Of a DNA stretch of 42,759 nucleotides, positions 1 to 6,437 are shown one piece after another. A model generated the notes under the pieces. The model searched no databases. It was not told the origin of the DNA and saw only the letters and a list, made by a program, of their open reading frames with translations. This DNA comes from Streptomyces olivochromogenes. Lineage in GTDB: Bacteria > Actinomycetota > Actinomycetes > Streptomycetales > Streptomycetaceae. The stretch is from contig NZ_JADDRL010000082.1 in the NCBI RefSeq assembly GCF_021538895.1, positions 1 to 42,759 on the forward strand, in the 5' to 3' direction. The position numbers and the translations under genes are program-made. The number at the start of each line of letters is the position of its first letter. The first letter of the stretch is position 1.

Positions 1-1
1 G

Positions 2-136
2 GCACCGCCGGTCCGGGGCGCCACGCTCGCCCACACGGGAGCGGACCTGACCGCCCCGGCCGTCGCCGCGAGCAGCGCGCTGCTGATCACCGGCGTGGTG
101 TTGTACCGACGGTTCCGGCCGAATGGGGACCGCTGA
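2..136 (+). CDS. C-terminal end of a sortase-anchored cell-wall protein (partial)
   Basis: Only the last 44 codons are in the window; the frame enters at base 2 and ends at TGA 134-136. The tail has the three parts of a cell-wall sorting signal. They are the pentapeptide LAHTG (bases 26-40), a hydrophobic stretch of about 20 residues rich in Ala, Leu and Val, and a short basic tail (YRRFRP). LAxTG is the motif used by class E sortases in Streptomyces, for example on long chaplins. The product should therefore be cleaved at T-G and linked to peptidoglycan. Its extracellular function cannot be told from this fragment. Confidence 0.75.
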   Translation, partial: APPVRGATLAHTGADLTAPAVAASSALLITGVVLYRRFRPNGDR

Positions 137-158
137 CCCCGGTCGGGTCGACAGCGCG

Positions 159-194
159 GGAGGCCCCGCCGGGCATGCGGCCGGCGGGGCCTCC
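159..194. terminator. Perfect 14-bp stem terminator after the wall protein
   Basis: GGAGGCCCCGCCGG at 159-172 pairs perfectly with CCGGCGGGGCCTCC at 181-194 across an 8-nt loop. It starts 22 nt after the upstream stop codon. There is no U-tract, as is usual for Streptomyces terminators. Confidence 0.8.
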
Positions 195-285
195 GGCTAC
201 GTCAACGCCCCAGCGAACAGGACTTGTTGAAGCCTCGACGGCTCGAACCCGTCGTGGCGCGAGGCCGGTTGATCGGGAAGGATGC

Positions 286-316
286 TGCGGGCGCGGTCGA
301 TCACCGCGCCCCCGCA
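286..316 (+). promoter_or_regulatory. Stem-loop just upstream of the GNAT gene
   Basis: GGGCGCGGT (289-297) pairs with ACCGCGCCC (303-311) around a 5-nt loop, and outer TGC/GCA bases extend the stem. It ends 22 nt before the chosen start codon at 339. It may be part of the leader RNA or simply an operator; nothing more can be said. Confidence 0.3.
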
Positions 317-338
317 TCTACGGAATTGGAGCGCACCG

Positions 339-1193
339 ATGACCTCTTTGGCCCCCCAGGACCTCGTCGTCACGCGGGCCACCATCGAGGACTGGCCGGT
401 GATCAGCAGGTGGGCGGCGGACGAGGGCTGGAACCCCGGGCTGTCCGACGGCCCCGCCTTCTTCGCCCAGGACCCCGACGGATTCTTCCTCGGCCGGATC
501 GACGGGGAGCCGGTCTCGGCCATATCCGTCGTCAACTACGGCCCCGACTACGCCTTCCTGGGCTGCTACCTGGTCCGGCCGGACCAGCGCGGCCGCGGCC
601 ACGGCATCACCACCTGGAAGACCGCGCTGGCGCACGCCGGGAACCGCACCGTCGGCCTCGACGGAGTCGTCGCCCAGCAGGACAACTACCGTCAGTCCGG
701 CTTCGAACTCGCCTACCGCACCATCCGGTTCACCGGCCCGGCCCCCGAGGCCGCCACGCCCGAGCGCGTCCGCCCGGCCGGCCCCGCCGACCTCGCGGCC
801 GTCACCGCCTACGACAGCGCCTGCTACCCGGCCGACCGGCCCCGCTTCCTGGCCGCATGGCTGACCGGCGCTGGCCACCGGACGTTCGTCCGCACCGACG
901 GCGAACGCCTCACCGGCTACGGCGTGATCCGCCCCGGGCGCGACAGCCTGCGCATCGGCCCGCTGTTCGCCGACGGCCCCGACGACGCGCGGGCCCTGTT
1001 CGCCGCCCTCACTGCCGAGGCCGCCGGACGCGAGGTCGCCGTCGACGTGCCCGAGACGAACGCAGCGGGCGTCGCCCTCGCCGAAGCGGCCGGCTTCACC
1101 GCCTCTTTCGAGACCGCCCGCATGTACACCGGCCCGGTACGCGACTTCGCCCAGGACCGGGTGTTCGGCGTCACGACCCTGGAACTCGGCTGA
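339..1193 (+). CDS. GNAT family N-acetyltransferase (two-domain, YitH-like)
   Basis: This 284-aa protein belongs to the Gcn5-related N-acetyltransferases, which move an acetyl group from acetyl-CoA to an amine. The N-terminal half carries the acetyl-CoA loop as VRPDQRGRGHG (about residues 85-95), followed by the typical 'NYRQSGFE' segment. The C-terminal part (about 145-284) resembles the second acetyltransferase-like domain of YitH-type proteins, ending in '...AGFTASFETARMYTG'. I chose ATG 339 because TGGAG at 327-331 gives a normal spacing and the N-terminus fits the family; an in-frame ATG at 282 would add 19 unlikely residues. The substrate is unknown. The last 12 bases belong to a tandem duplication that fills the gap behind the gene. 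Confidence 0.85.
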   Translation: MTSLAPQDLVVTRATIEDWPVISRWAADEGWNPGLSDGPAFFAQDPDGFFLGRIDGEPVSAISVVNYGPDYAFLGCYLVRPDQRGRGHGITTWKTALAHAGNRTVGLDGVVAQQDNYRQSGFELAYRTIRFTGPAPEAATPERVRPAGPADLAAVTAYDSACYPADRPRFLAAWLTGAGHRTFVRTDGERLTGYGVIRPGRDSLRIGPLFADGPDDARALFAALTAEAAGREVAVDVPETNAAGVALAEAAGFTASFETARMYTGPVRDFAQDRVFGVTTLELG

Positions 1194-1806
1194 CGCGTAC
1201 GGCGGTTCACGTCGGCGGCGGGGCGCCGGGCGGTCGCGCTGCCGCTGAGCCGCCTGGCGTTGGTGCGGTGCCGGGGGCATCTGGTCGGGGCCGCGCCCGA
1301 ACGGGCTTTTCCCGGCCTCTGCGCAGGATGGGAAAGGCGTGCCGTCGTTTCTCGGCGACCGTGACGAGCGCGGCCGTGACTACTCGAACTCGGCTGACGC
1401 GTACGGCGGTTGTTGTCGGCGGCGGGGCGCCGGGCGGTCGGGCCGTCGCTGAGCCGCCTGGCGTTGGTGCGATGCCGGGGGCGTTCGGGCGCGCCTGAAC
1501 GGGCGCTTCCCGGCCGCCGCGCAGGACGGCAAAGGTGTGCCGTCGTTTCTCGGCGACCGTGACGAGGGCGGCCGTGACCACTCGAACGCAGCTGCCCCAC
1601 CCGGCGGTTCACCTCCGCGGCGCGGCACCGCGAGGCCGCGCCGCCGCCGAGCTCCCCGGCGTTCGTGCGGCGTCGGGAGCCGGGGACTGGTCCGGGACAT
1701 CCGGTCGCGGCCGCGATCTGCCGGGCCCGGCAGGGCCGCCGCGCCGTACCGGAAAGGCGTACCATCGTCCCCCGGCCACTATGACCAGCGCGGCCGTGAC
1801 CAGTGG
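1182..1806. repeat. Three tandem ~200-bp copies of the MFS gene 3' end
   Basis: The gap between the GNAT stop (1193) and the MFS stop (1609) has no independent gene. It holds two diverged copies of the last ~190 bases of the MFS gene. Units begin at about 1182, 1386 and 1584 (periods 204 and 198 bp, both multiples of three). Shared landmarks are GAACTCGGCTGACGCGTAC at 1182 and 1386, and GCGGCCGTGAC ending at 1380, ~1578 and 1800. Read on the minus strand, the two extra copies have no stop codon and are in the same frame as the MFS gene. They encode versions of the MFS tail ('VTAALVTVAEKRRH...'). Only the MFS stop at 1609-1611 separates them from the gene. Confidence 0.8.
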
Positions 1807-2940
1807 TAGCGCCGTCCAGGGCAGCGCGCCGGGACCTAGGCCGTCCAGGGTCAGGCCCCCGAGCAGCGAACCGGCCGCGATCCCCGCGTTGTAGACGGTG
1901 GTCTGCAGTGAGGTCGCCACATCGGCGTCCGCGGGGCCGGAGGCGTCGACGAGCGCGGTCTGGATCAGCGTCGGCGCGCCACCGAAGGCCACCCCCCACA
2001 GGGCGACCGCCCCGACGAGCGCACCGGACGTACCGGCGGCGAGACCGAGCACCGCCAGCACGGCCGAGAACAGGGTCAGCGCGGTGAGCAGGGCCGCCCG
2101 CAGATGACGGTCGACCAGCGCCCCGGTGACCCAGATCCCGGCCACCGTCGCGCATCCGAACACCGCGAGCAGCGGGCCGGTACGACCGAATCCGGCGTGC
2201 GCCGCGAACGGGGCGACGTACGTGTACATCACCTGATGGCCCAGCAGCAGGAACAGCGTCACGGACAGGACCGGACGGATCCCCGGGCGCCCGGCGACCC
2301 GGAGCAGCGGCACGCGCGCGTGCGCGGGTTCGCCGGGGAAGGCGGGCACCCGCCGTCGGGCCCAGCCCGCCACCAGGGCCGCGAGCAGGGCCGGCAGAAC
2401 GGAGACCGTGCGCCAGGGCAGTACCCCGGCCAGCGCGGTGGCGGCGGGGACGCCCAGGGACAGGGCGAGGGTGATGCCGGCCAGCACGGTCGCGATGGCC
2501 CGGCCGCGCCGCTCGGCGGGCACCATCCGGGCCGCGTACCCGACCAGCATCGCCCACAGCGTGCCGCCCATCGCCCCGGCCAGCAGCCGGGCCGCGAACG
2601 TGAGGGCGTACGACGACGAGACGGCGACCAGGGCGTTCGCACAGGCGAGACCCAACAGCGCGCCGACGAGCACCGGCCGGCGCGGCAGCCCGCGCAAGGC
2701 CGCGGTGAGCGGGACGGCGGCCAGGAAGGAGGCGGCCGCGTACGCGGTGACCAGGAAGCCGACGCGGGCCTCGGAGACGCCCAGCGCCGGGGCCATCGAC
2801 GGCAGCAGCCCGGCCGGGAGCAGTTCGGTCATGACGGCGGTGAAGGCCGCGGCCGACAGTGCGAGCAGGCCCGGCCACGGCAGCGCAGCGGGCGGGGGAG
2901 CGGGCAGGGGAGTGCCCCTGACCCGGGAAGCGGTGGACAT
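1609..2940 (-). CDS. MFS transporter (DHA1-like drug exporter)
   Basis: A 443-aa integral membrane protein with the 12-helix pattern of the major facilitator superfamily. The first helix region carries the 'TAVMTELLPAGLLPSMAPALGVSE' type signature of the DHA1 sugar-efflux/drug-efflux group. Loop 2-3 carries the basic motif (RGLPRRPVLVGALLG). The hydrophobic core ends near residue 385. The remaining ~55 residues are a Pro/Ala/Arg-rich tail that is repeated downstream in the DNA. It is divergent from a MerR regulator and likely exports the compound that regulator senses. No Shine-Dalgarno precedes ATG 2940, and the predicted transcription start falls at or next to it, so the mRNA is probably leaderless. 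The substrate is unknown. Confidence 0.88.
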   Translation of the reverse strand: MSTASRVRGTPLPAPPPAALPWPGLLALSAAAFTAVMTELLPAGLLPSMAPALGVSEARVGFLVTAYAAASFLAAVPLTAALRGLPRRPVLVGALLGLACANALVAVSSSYALTFAARLLAGAMGGTLWAMLVGYAARMVPAERRGRAIATVLAGITLALSLGVPAATALAGVLPWRTVSVLPALLAALVAGWARRRVPAFPGEPAHARVPLLRVAGRPGIRPVLSVTLFLLLGHQVMYTYVAPFAAHAGFGRTGPLLAVFGCATVAGIWVTGALVDRHLRAALLTALTLFSAVLAVLGLAAGTSGALVGAVALWGVAFGGAPTLIQTALVDASGPADADVATSLQTTVYNAGIAAGSLLGGLTLDGLGPGALPWTALPLVTAALVIVAGGRWYAFPVRRGGPAGPGRSRPRPDVPDQSPAPDAARTPGSSAAARPRGAAPRR

Positions 2941-2948
2941 GCGAGCAT

Positions 2949-2979
2949 GGTCGGAGCCTCACATCAGTGTGAAGGTCAA
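2949..2979 (-). promoter_or_regulatory. MerR-type promoter/operator driving the MFS gene
   Basis: On the minus strand a -35 TTGACC (2979-2974) is followed by a 19-bp spacer and a weak -10 CCGACC (2954-2949). The long 19-bp spacer is the hallmark of promoters twisted open by MerR-family activators. The spacer holds the dyad CCTTCACACTGATGTGAGG (2975-2957), with the perfect core TCACA-TCAG-TGTGA. The expected start point is 2942-2940, i.e. at the MFS ATG. The weak -10 fits a promoter that needs its activator. Confidence 0.75.
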
Positions 2980-2999
2980 GCGCGGCCCCGGAGGGAGCC

Positions 3000-3386
3000 A
3001 TGAGGATCGGCGAGCTGTCCCGCCGCACAGGCGTCCCCACCCGGCTGCTGCGCTACTACGAGGAACAGGACCTGCTCCACCCCGAGCGGACCGGCAACGG
3101 CTACCGCACCTACGCCGAGTCCGCCGTCCAGGACGTCCAGCAGATCCGCGGACTGCTGGACTCGGGCCTCACCACGGAGATGATCCGCGCGATCCTGCCG
3201 TACCTCTCCGGCCCCGGCGAGATCCATCCGCCCCCCGAGTCCGTGACCCCCGGGACGGCCGCGCTGCTGCGCGATCACCTCGACCGCATCCAGGCCCGCA
3301 TCGACTGCCTGGCCCGCAACCACGACCGGCTGAGCGCCTACCTGGCCGCGGTACGCCCGGTCGACGGGAACAGCGTCGACGGGTAA
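3000..3386 (+). CDS. MerR family transcriptional regulator
   Basis: 128 aa. The winged helix-turn-helix is unmistakable at the N-terminus: MRIGELSRRTGVPTRLLRYY followed by 'EEQDLLHPERTGNGYRTY' (residues 1-40). A dimerising helix comes next (about 85-115, 'LLRDHLDRIQARIDCLARNHDRL'). The short C-terminus has no metal-binding cysteines, so an organic ligand is more likely than a metal. ATG 3000 follows a strong GGAGGGAG. It is divergent from the MFS exporter, with a 19-bp-spaced operator between them, so it most likely activates exporter expression. The GNAT gene 40 nt downstream may be co-transcribed. Confidence 0.92.
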   Translation: MRIGELSRRTGVPTRLLRYYEEQDLLHPERTGNGYRTYAESAVQDVQQIRGLLDSGLTTEMIRAILPYLSGPGEIHPPPESVTPGTAALLRDHLDRIQARIDCLARNHDRLSAYLAAVRPVDGNSVDG

Positions 3387-3426
3387 TCCCGTTGCCCGGG
3401 CCCGCCCAGGATGCTGGAGTGAGCGC

Positions 3427-4203
3427 ATGGATCACGCCTCGGTGCTCGCCCTGTACGACCGTGACATGCGCGAGGGCGCCCGGCCCGACGGACCCGGAGC
3501 CCGGATCGAGCGCGCCGGCGACGTGGTGCGGCAGGTCGCCGACGCCCACGGCTGGAACGGCGTCGTCTGGTCGGGACTGGACCGGGCGGGCGCGGACCGG
3601 GCGATCGAAGAGCAGATCGCCCATTTCACCTCACTGGGCCGCGACTTCGAGTGGAAGCTGTACGGCCACGACCTCCCGCACGACCTCGGCGCGCGGCTCA
3701 CCGCCGCGGGATTCCGGCCGGAGCCCGAGGAGACGCTGATGATCGCCGAGACGGGCACGCTGACCGTCGAGGCACGGCCACCCGCCGGCGTCCGCCTCCT
3801 GCCCGCCGCCGACGCGGCGGGCGTCGACCTCGTGGTGGACGTGCACGAGAGGGCGTTCGGCACGGACGGGACGCGGCTGCGGCACCGGCTGCTCGCCCGG
3901 CTCGCCGCCGACCCGGACACGGTCGTCGCCGTCGTGGCGCTCGCCGGCGAGGAGCCGGTCGCCGCGGCCCGCCTGGAGCTGGTCCCGGGCGCCCGGTTCG
4001 CCGGGTTGTGGGGCGGCGGCACCGTCGAGGCGTGGCGCGGCCGGGGCCTCTACCGCGCCTTGGTCGCCCACCGCGCCCACACCGCCGCGGCCCTCGGCTA
4101 CCGCTACCTCCAGGTCGACGCCTCCACCCAGAGCCGCCCCATCCTCGAACGCCTGGGCTTCCAGCCCTTGAGCACGACGACGCCGTACGTGTACGAGCCG
4201 TAG
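3427..4203 (+). CDS. GNAT family N-acetyltransferase
   Basis: 258 aa. The C-terminal half carries the acetyl-CoA binding motif A as 'TVEAWRGRGLYRALVAHR' (about residues 199-216), preceded by the beta-strand 'AGLWGGG' and followed by 'YLQVDAS...ILERLGF', as in the family. The N-terminal ~110 residues form the divergent first domain common in actinobacterial GNATs. It lies 40 nt behind the MerR gene on the same strand and could be part of a two-gene resistance unit (regulator plus modifying enzyme) facing the exporter. The substrate is not predictable. Confidence 0.85.
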   Translation: MDHASVLALYDRDMREGARPDGPGARIERAGDVVRQVADAHGWNGVVWSGLDRAGADRAIEEQIAHFTSLGRDFEWKLYGHDLPHDLGARLTAAGFRPEPEETLMIAETGTLTVEARPPAGVRLLPAADAAGVDLVVDVHERAFGTDGTRLRHRLLARLAADPDTVVAVVALAGEEPVAAARLELVPGARFAGLWGGGTVEAWRGRGLYRALVAHRAHTAAALGYRYLQVDASTQSRPILERLGFQPLSTTTPYVYEP

Positions 4204-4230
4204 CCCGGCAGGTCTGTCCCCCGAAAGGGT

Positions 4231-4259
4231 CCAACGGCCCGGTGTTCAGGGCCTGTTGG
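4231..4259. terminator. Stem-loop behind the second GNAT gene
   Basis: CCAAC-g-GCCC (4231-4240) pairs with GGGCC-t-GTTGG (4249-4259) around an 8-nt loop, with one mismatch or bulge. It begins 28 nt after the stop codon at 4203. Confidence 0.55.
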
Positions 4260-4380
4260 CCCCACGCGTCGACGCCACCGCGCTGCGACCCTGAGGGTGT
4301 GGGGGTCGCCACGACCCCGGGGGACAGCCTCCCGCAAGCGCCCTTCCTCCCCCGTGTTCGGCGCTCGGTCGAGGCTGTGG

Positions 4381-4415
4381 GCCCGCCGACGCCGAGGGGA
4401 GCCGCGTCGGCGGGC
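4381..4415. terminator. 12-bp stem terminator downstream of the GlsB/YeaQ gene
   Basis: GCCCGCCGACGC (4381-4392) pairs perfectly with GCGTCGGCGGGC (4404-4415) across an 11-nt loop. It lies about 50 nt past the minus-strand stop at 4465, between convergent genes, and may work in both directions. Confidence 0.75.
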
Positions 4416-4464
4416 CCGCACCGTGTCGCCCGCACGGCAGGGCGTTTCTGGTGTTTCCGACGGT

Positions 4465-4728
4465 TCAGCGGCGTGACAGCGCCCGGTCCAGGGACGCCAC
4501 ACCCACCGCCGCGAGTCCGATCTGGATGAACCACTCGATCCAGTCGGGGCCCTTGGTGTCGGCCACCCCGAACCCGGCGGCGATCGCCGAACCCAGCAGC
4601 GCGGCCACGATGCCGACGACGATCGTCCAGAGGACGCCGATGTGCTGACGGCCGGGGACGACGAGGCGTCCCAGCACGCCGATGATGATGCCGATGACGA
4701 TGGCACTGATGATGCCCGAGATTTCCAT
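4465..4728 (-). CDS. GlsB/YeaQ/YmgE family stress-response membrane protein
   Basis: 87 aa with three hydrophobic helices (about residues 4-22, 32-54 and 64-80). It carries the family features: 'ISAIVIGIIIGVLGRLVVPGRQ' at the N-terminus, a central Gly/Ala-rich helix 'GIVAALLGSAIA', and a final 'IQIGLAAVGVA'. These transglycosylase-associated proteins are small inner-membrane proteins linked to general or envelope stress; the biochemical role is unknown. Upstream on the minus strand, CGAAGAGGGGCGGAG supplies a purine-rich ribosome site. Confidence 0.9.
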   Translation of the reverse strand: MEISGIISAIVIGIIIGVLGRLVVPGRQHIGVLWTIVVGIVAALLGSAIAAGFGVADTKGPDWIEWFIQIGLAAVGVASLDRALSRR

Positions 4729-4859
4729 CTCCGCCCCTCTTCGTCGCGATACCCGCTGATGTCCAATGTGCCCCCGAAATCCGGGGCCAGTCCGCTCCGG
4801 TCATTGCCGGGACTTTCTGTTCACCGGCCCGACACGTCATGTACCTTTCAATCAATCGA

Positions 4860-4893
4860 CGCGTGTAGAACGCTCAACCGGGTTCTACGCGCG
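4860..4893 (+). promoter_or_regulatory. 12-bp stem-loop in the leader of the secreted-protein gene
   Basis: CGCGTGTAGAAC (4860-4871) and GTTCTACGCGCG (4882-4893) form an inverted repeat with a 10-nt loop. The single DNA mismatch becomes a G-U pair in RNA, so the RNA stem would be continuous. It ends 52 nt before the ATG at 4946. It could be an operator or a leader structure; the nearest regulators do not point to one. Confidence 0.5.
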
Positions 4894-4945
4894 CAGACTT
4901 GGCGCCCGCCCCGCCTCTACCCCACCGCTCACGGAGGTTCGCCGG

Positions 4946-6397
4946 ATGCTCGGTTCCAGAAGATCCCCCCGCAGATTCGCCACGGCCCTGGCCGGCTTCG
5001 GGCTGCTCGTCACGGGAGCCGCCCTGCAGCTCGGCACCGGTGCCGCACCCGCCCACGCGGCCACCACGCACCGCATCCTGTTCGACAACGCCCATGCCGA
5101 GACGGCCGGCAACGCCGACTGGATCATCTCCACCAGCCAGCCCGACCCGCTCGGCCAGGACTCCTCCCCGTCCGCCGAGACGGACTGGACCGGCGCCCTG
5201 TCCTCCTGGGGCGTCTCCCTGCAGAAGACCGGCGGCTACAGCCTGAAGACGCTGCCGTCGGGCTCCAGCCTCAGCTACGGCGGCTCCTCGACGACCGACC
5301 TGTCGAACTTCGACACGCTGGTCCTGCCCGAGCCGAACACGCTGTTCACGACCGCCGAGAAGACGGCGATCATGAACTTCGTGAAGAACGGCGGCGGTCT
5401 GTTCATGATCTCCGACCACACCGGCGCCGACCGCAACAACGACGGCCAGGACGCGGTCGAGATCCTCAACGACCTGATGACCAACAACAGCGTCGACTCG
5501 ACCGACCCGTTCGGCTTCTCCATCGACTCGCTGAGCATCAGCTCCGGCTACCCGGCGGCCATCAGCGACAGCACCGACCCGGTGCTGCACGGCTCCTTCG
5601 GCACCGTCACCAAGAGCCTGATCGCCAGCGGCACCACCGCCACCCTCAAGCCCGCCGACAACTCCTCCGTCAAGGGCCTGCTCTACCGCAGCGGTTACTC
5701 CGGCAACACCGGTGCCTTCTTCCTCACCAGCACCTTCGGCAGCGGCCGCGTCGCCTTCTGGGGCGACAGCTCGCCCATCGACGACGGCACCGGCCAGTCC
5801 GGCAACACCCTGTACGACGGCTGGAACGACTCCGGCGCCACCAACGCGGCCCTCGCCCTCAACGCCACCGCGTGGCTGGCCGGTTCGGGCAGCACCGGCG
5901 GAGGCGGTGGCGGCGGCTCCACCTGCACCGCCGCCCAGCTGCTCGGCAACAACGGCTTCGAGTCGGGCAACACCACCTGGAGCGCCAGCAGCGGCGTCGT
6001 CACCAACTCCACCGGCGAGTCGGCGCGCACGGGTTCGTACTACGCCTGGCTGGACGGCTACGGCAGCGCCACCACCGACACCCTCTCCCAGCCGGTGACC
6101 ATCCCGTCCGGCTGCACCACCGCCACGCTCAGCTTCTACCTGCACGTCGACACCGCGGAGACCAGCACCAGCACGGCGTACGACACGCTCAAGGTCCAGG
6201 TCCTGAACAGCTCCGGAACCGTCCTGGGCACCCTGGCGACCTACTCCAACCTCAACGCCGCCAGTGGCTACACCCAGCGCAGCTTCAACCTGGCGAGTTA
6301 CGCCGGCCAGAGCATCACCCTGAAGTTCACCGGCACCGAGGGCTCCACCCTGCAGACGTCCTTCGTCCTCGACGACACGGCGCTCAACGTCAGCTGA
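4946..6397 (+). CDS. Secreted protein: Rossmann/GATase-like domain plus jelly-roll-like C-terminal module
   Basis: 483 aa. Residues 1-38 are a signal peptide with an arginine-rich start (SRRSPRRFATALAG, possibly Tat) and a hydrophobic core, cleaved after 'APAHA'. Residues ~40-310 look like the flavodoxin-like fold of glutamine-amidotransferase-related domains ('TLVLPEPNTLFTTAEKTAI...GGGLFMISDHTGADR...', ending '...GRVAFWGDSSPIDDG'). I see no clear catalytic triad. A GSGSTGGGGGGGS linker leads to a ~145-residue C-terminal module with one likely disulfide (STC...SGC). That module occurs on many Streptomyces secreted enzymes ('FYLHVDTAET', 'LKFTGTEGSTLQTSFVLDD'). ATG 4946 follows ACGGAGGTT (4931-4939). 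Genome annotations often call such proteins 'hydrolase'; the actual activity is unknown. Confidence 0.75.
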   Translation: MLGSRRSPRRFATALAGFGLLVTGAALQLGTGAAPAHAATTHRILFDNAHAETAGNADWIISTSQPDPLGQDSSPSAETDWTGALSSWGVSLQKTGGYSLKTLPSGSSLSYGGSSTTDLSNFDTLVLPEPNTLFTTAEKTAIMNFVKNGGGLFMISDHTGADRNNDGQDAVEILNDLMTNNSVDSTDPFGFSIDSLSISSGYPAAISDSTDPVLHGSFGTVTKSLIASGTTATLKPADNSSVKGLLYRSGYSGNTGAFFLTSTFGSGRVAFWGDSSPIDDGTGQSGNTLYDGWNDSGATNAALALNATAWLAGSGSTGGGGGGGSTCTAAQLLGNNGFESGNTTWSASSGVVTNSTGESARTGSYYAWLDGYGSATTDTLSQPVTIPSGCTTATLSFYLHVDTAETSTSTAYDTLKVQVLNSSGTVLGTLATYSNLNAASGYTQRSFNLASYAGQSITLKFTGTEGSTLQTSFVLDDTALNVS

Positions 6398-6404
6398 CGC
6401 CGAA

Positions 6405-6431
6405 GGGGCCCGGCCTCGTCGGCCGGGCCCC
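6405..6431. terminator. Bidirectional 11-bp stem terminator
   Basis: GGGGCCCGGCC (6405-6415) pairs perfectly with GGCCGGGCCCC (6421-6431) around TCGTC. It fills the gap between the convergent secreted-protein gene (stop 6397) and the GH2 gene (stop 6438). Confidence 0.9.
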
Positions 6432-6437
6432 ACCGGG

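Noticed and set aside
282..338. Longer start for the first GNAT gene
   Set aside because: The extra 19 residues do not fit the family, lie inside a stem-loop and have no ribosome site. ATG 339 has one.
1207..1581. 124-aa minus-strand frame as a separate gene
   Set aside because: It is made of two vestigial copies of the MFS tail and has no start region of its own.
917..3040. 707-codon minus-strand frame
   Set aside because: Out of frame with the clear MFS gene; low-complexity Arg/Gly/Pro composition and no domain.
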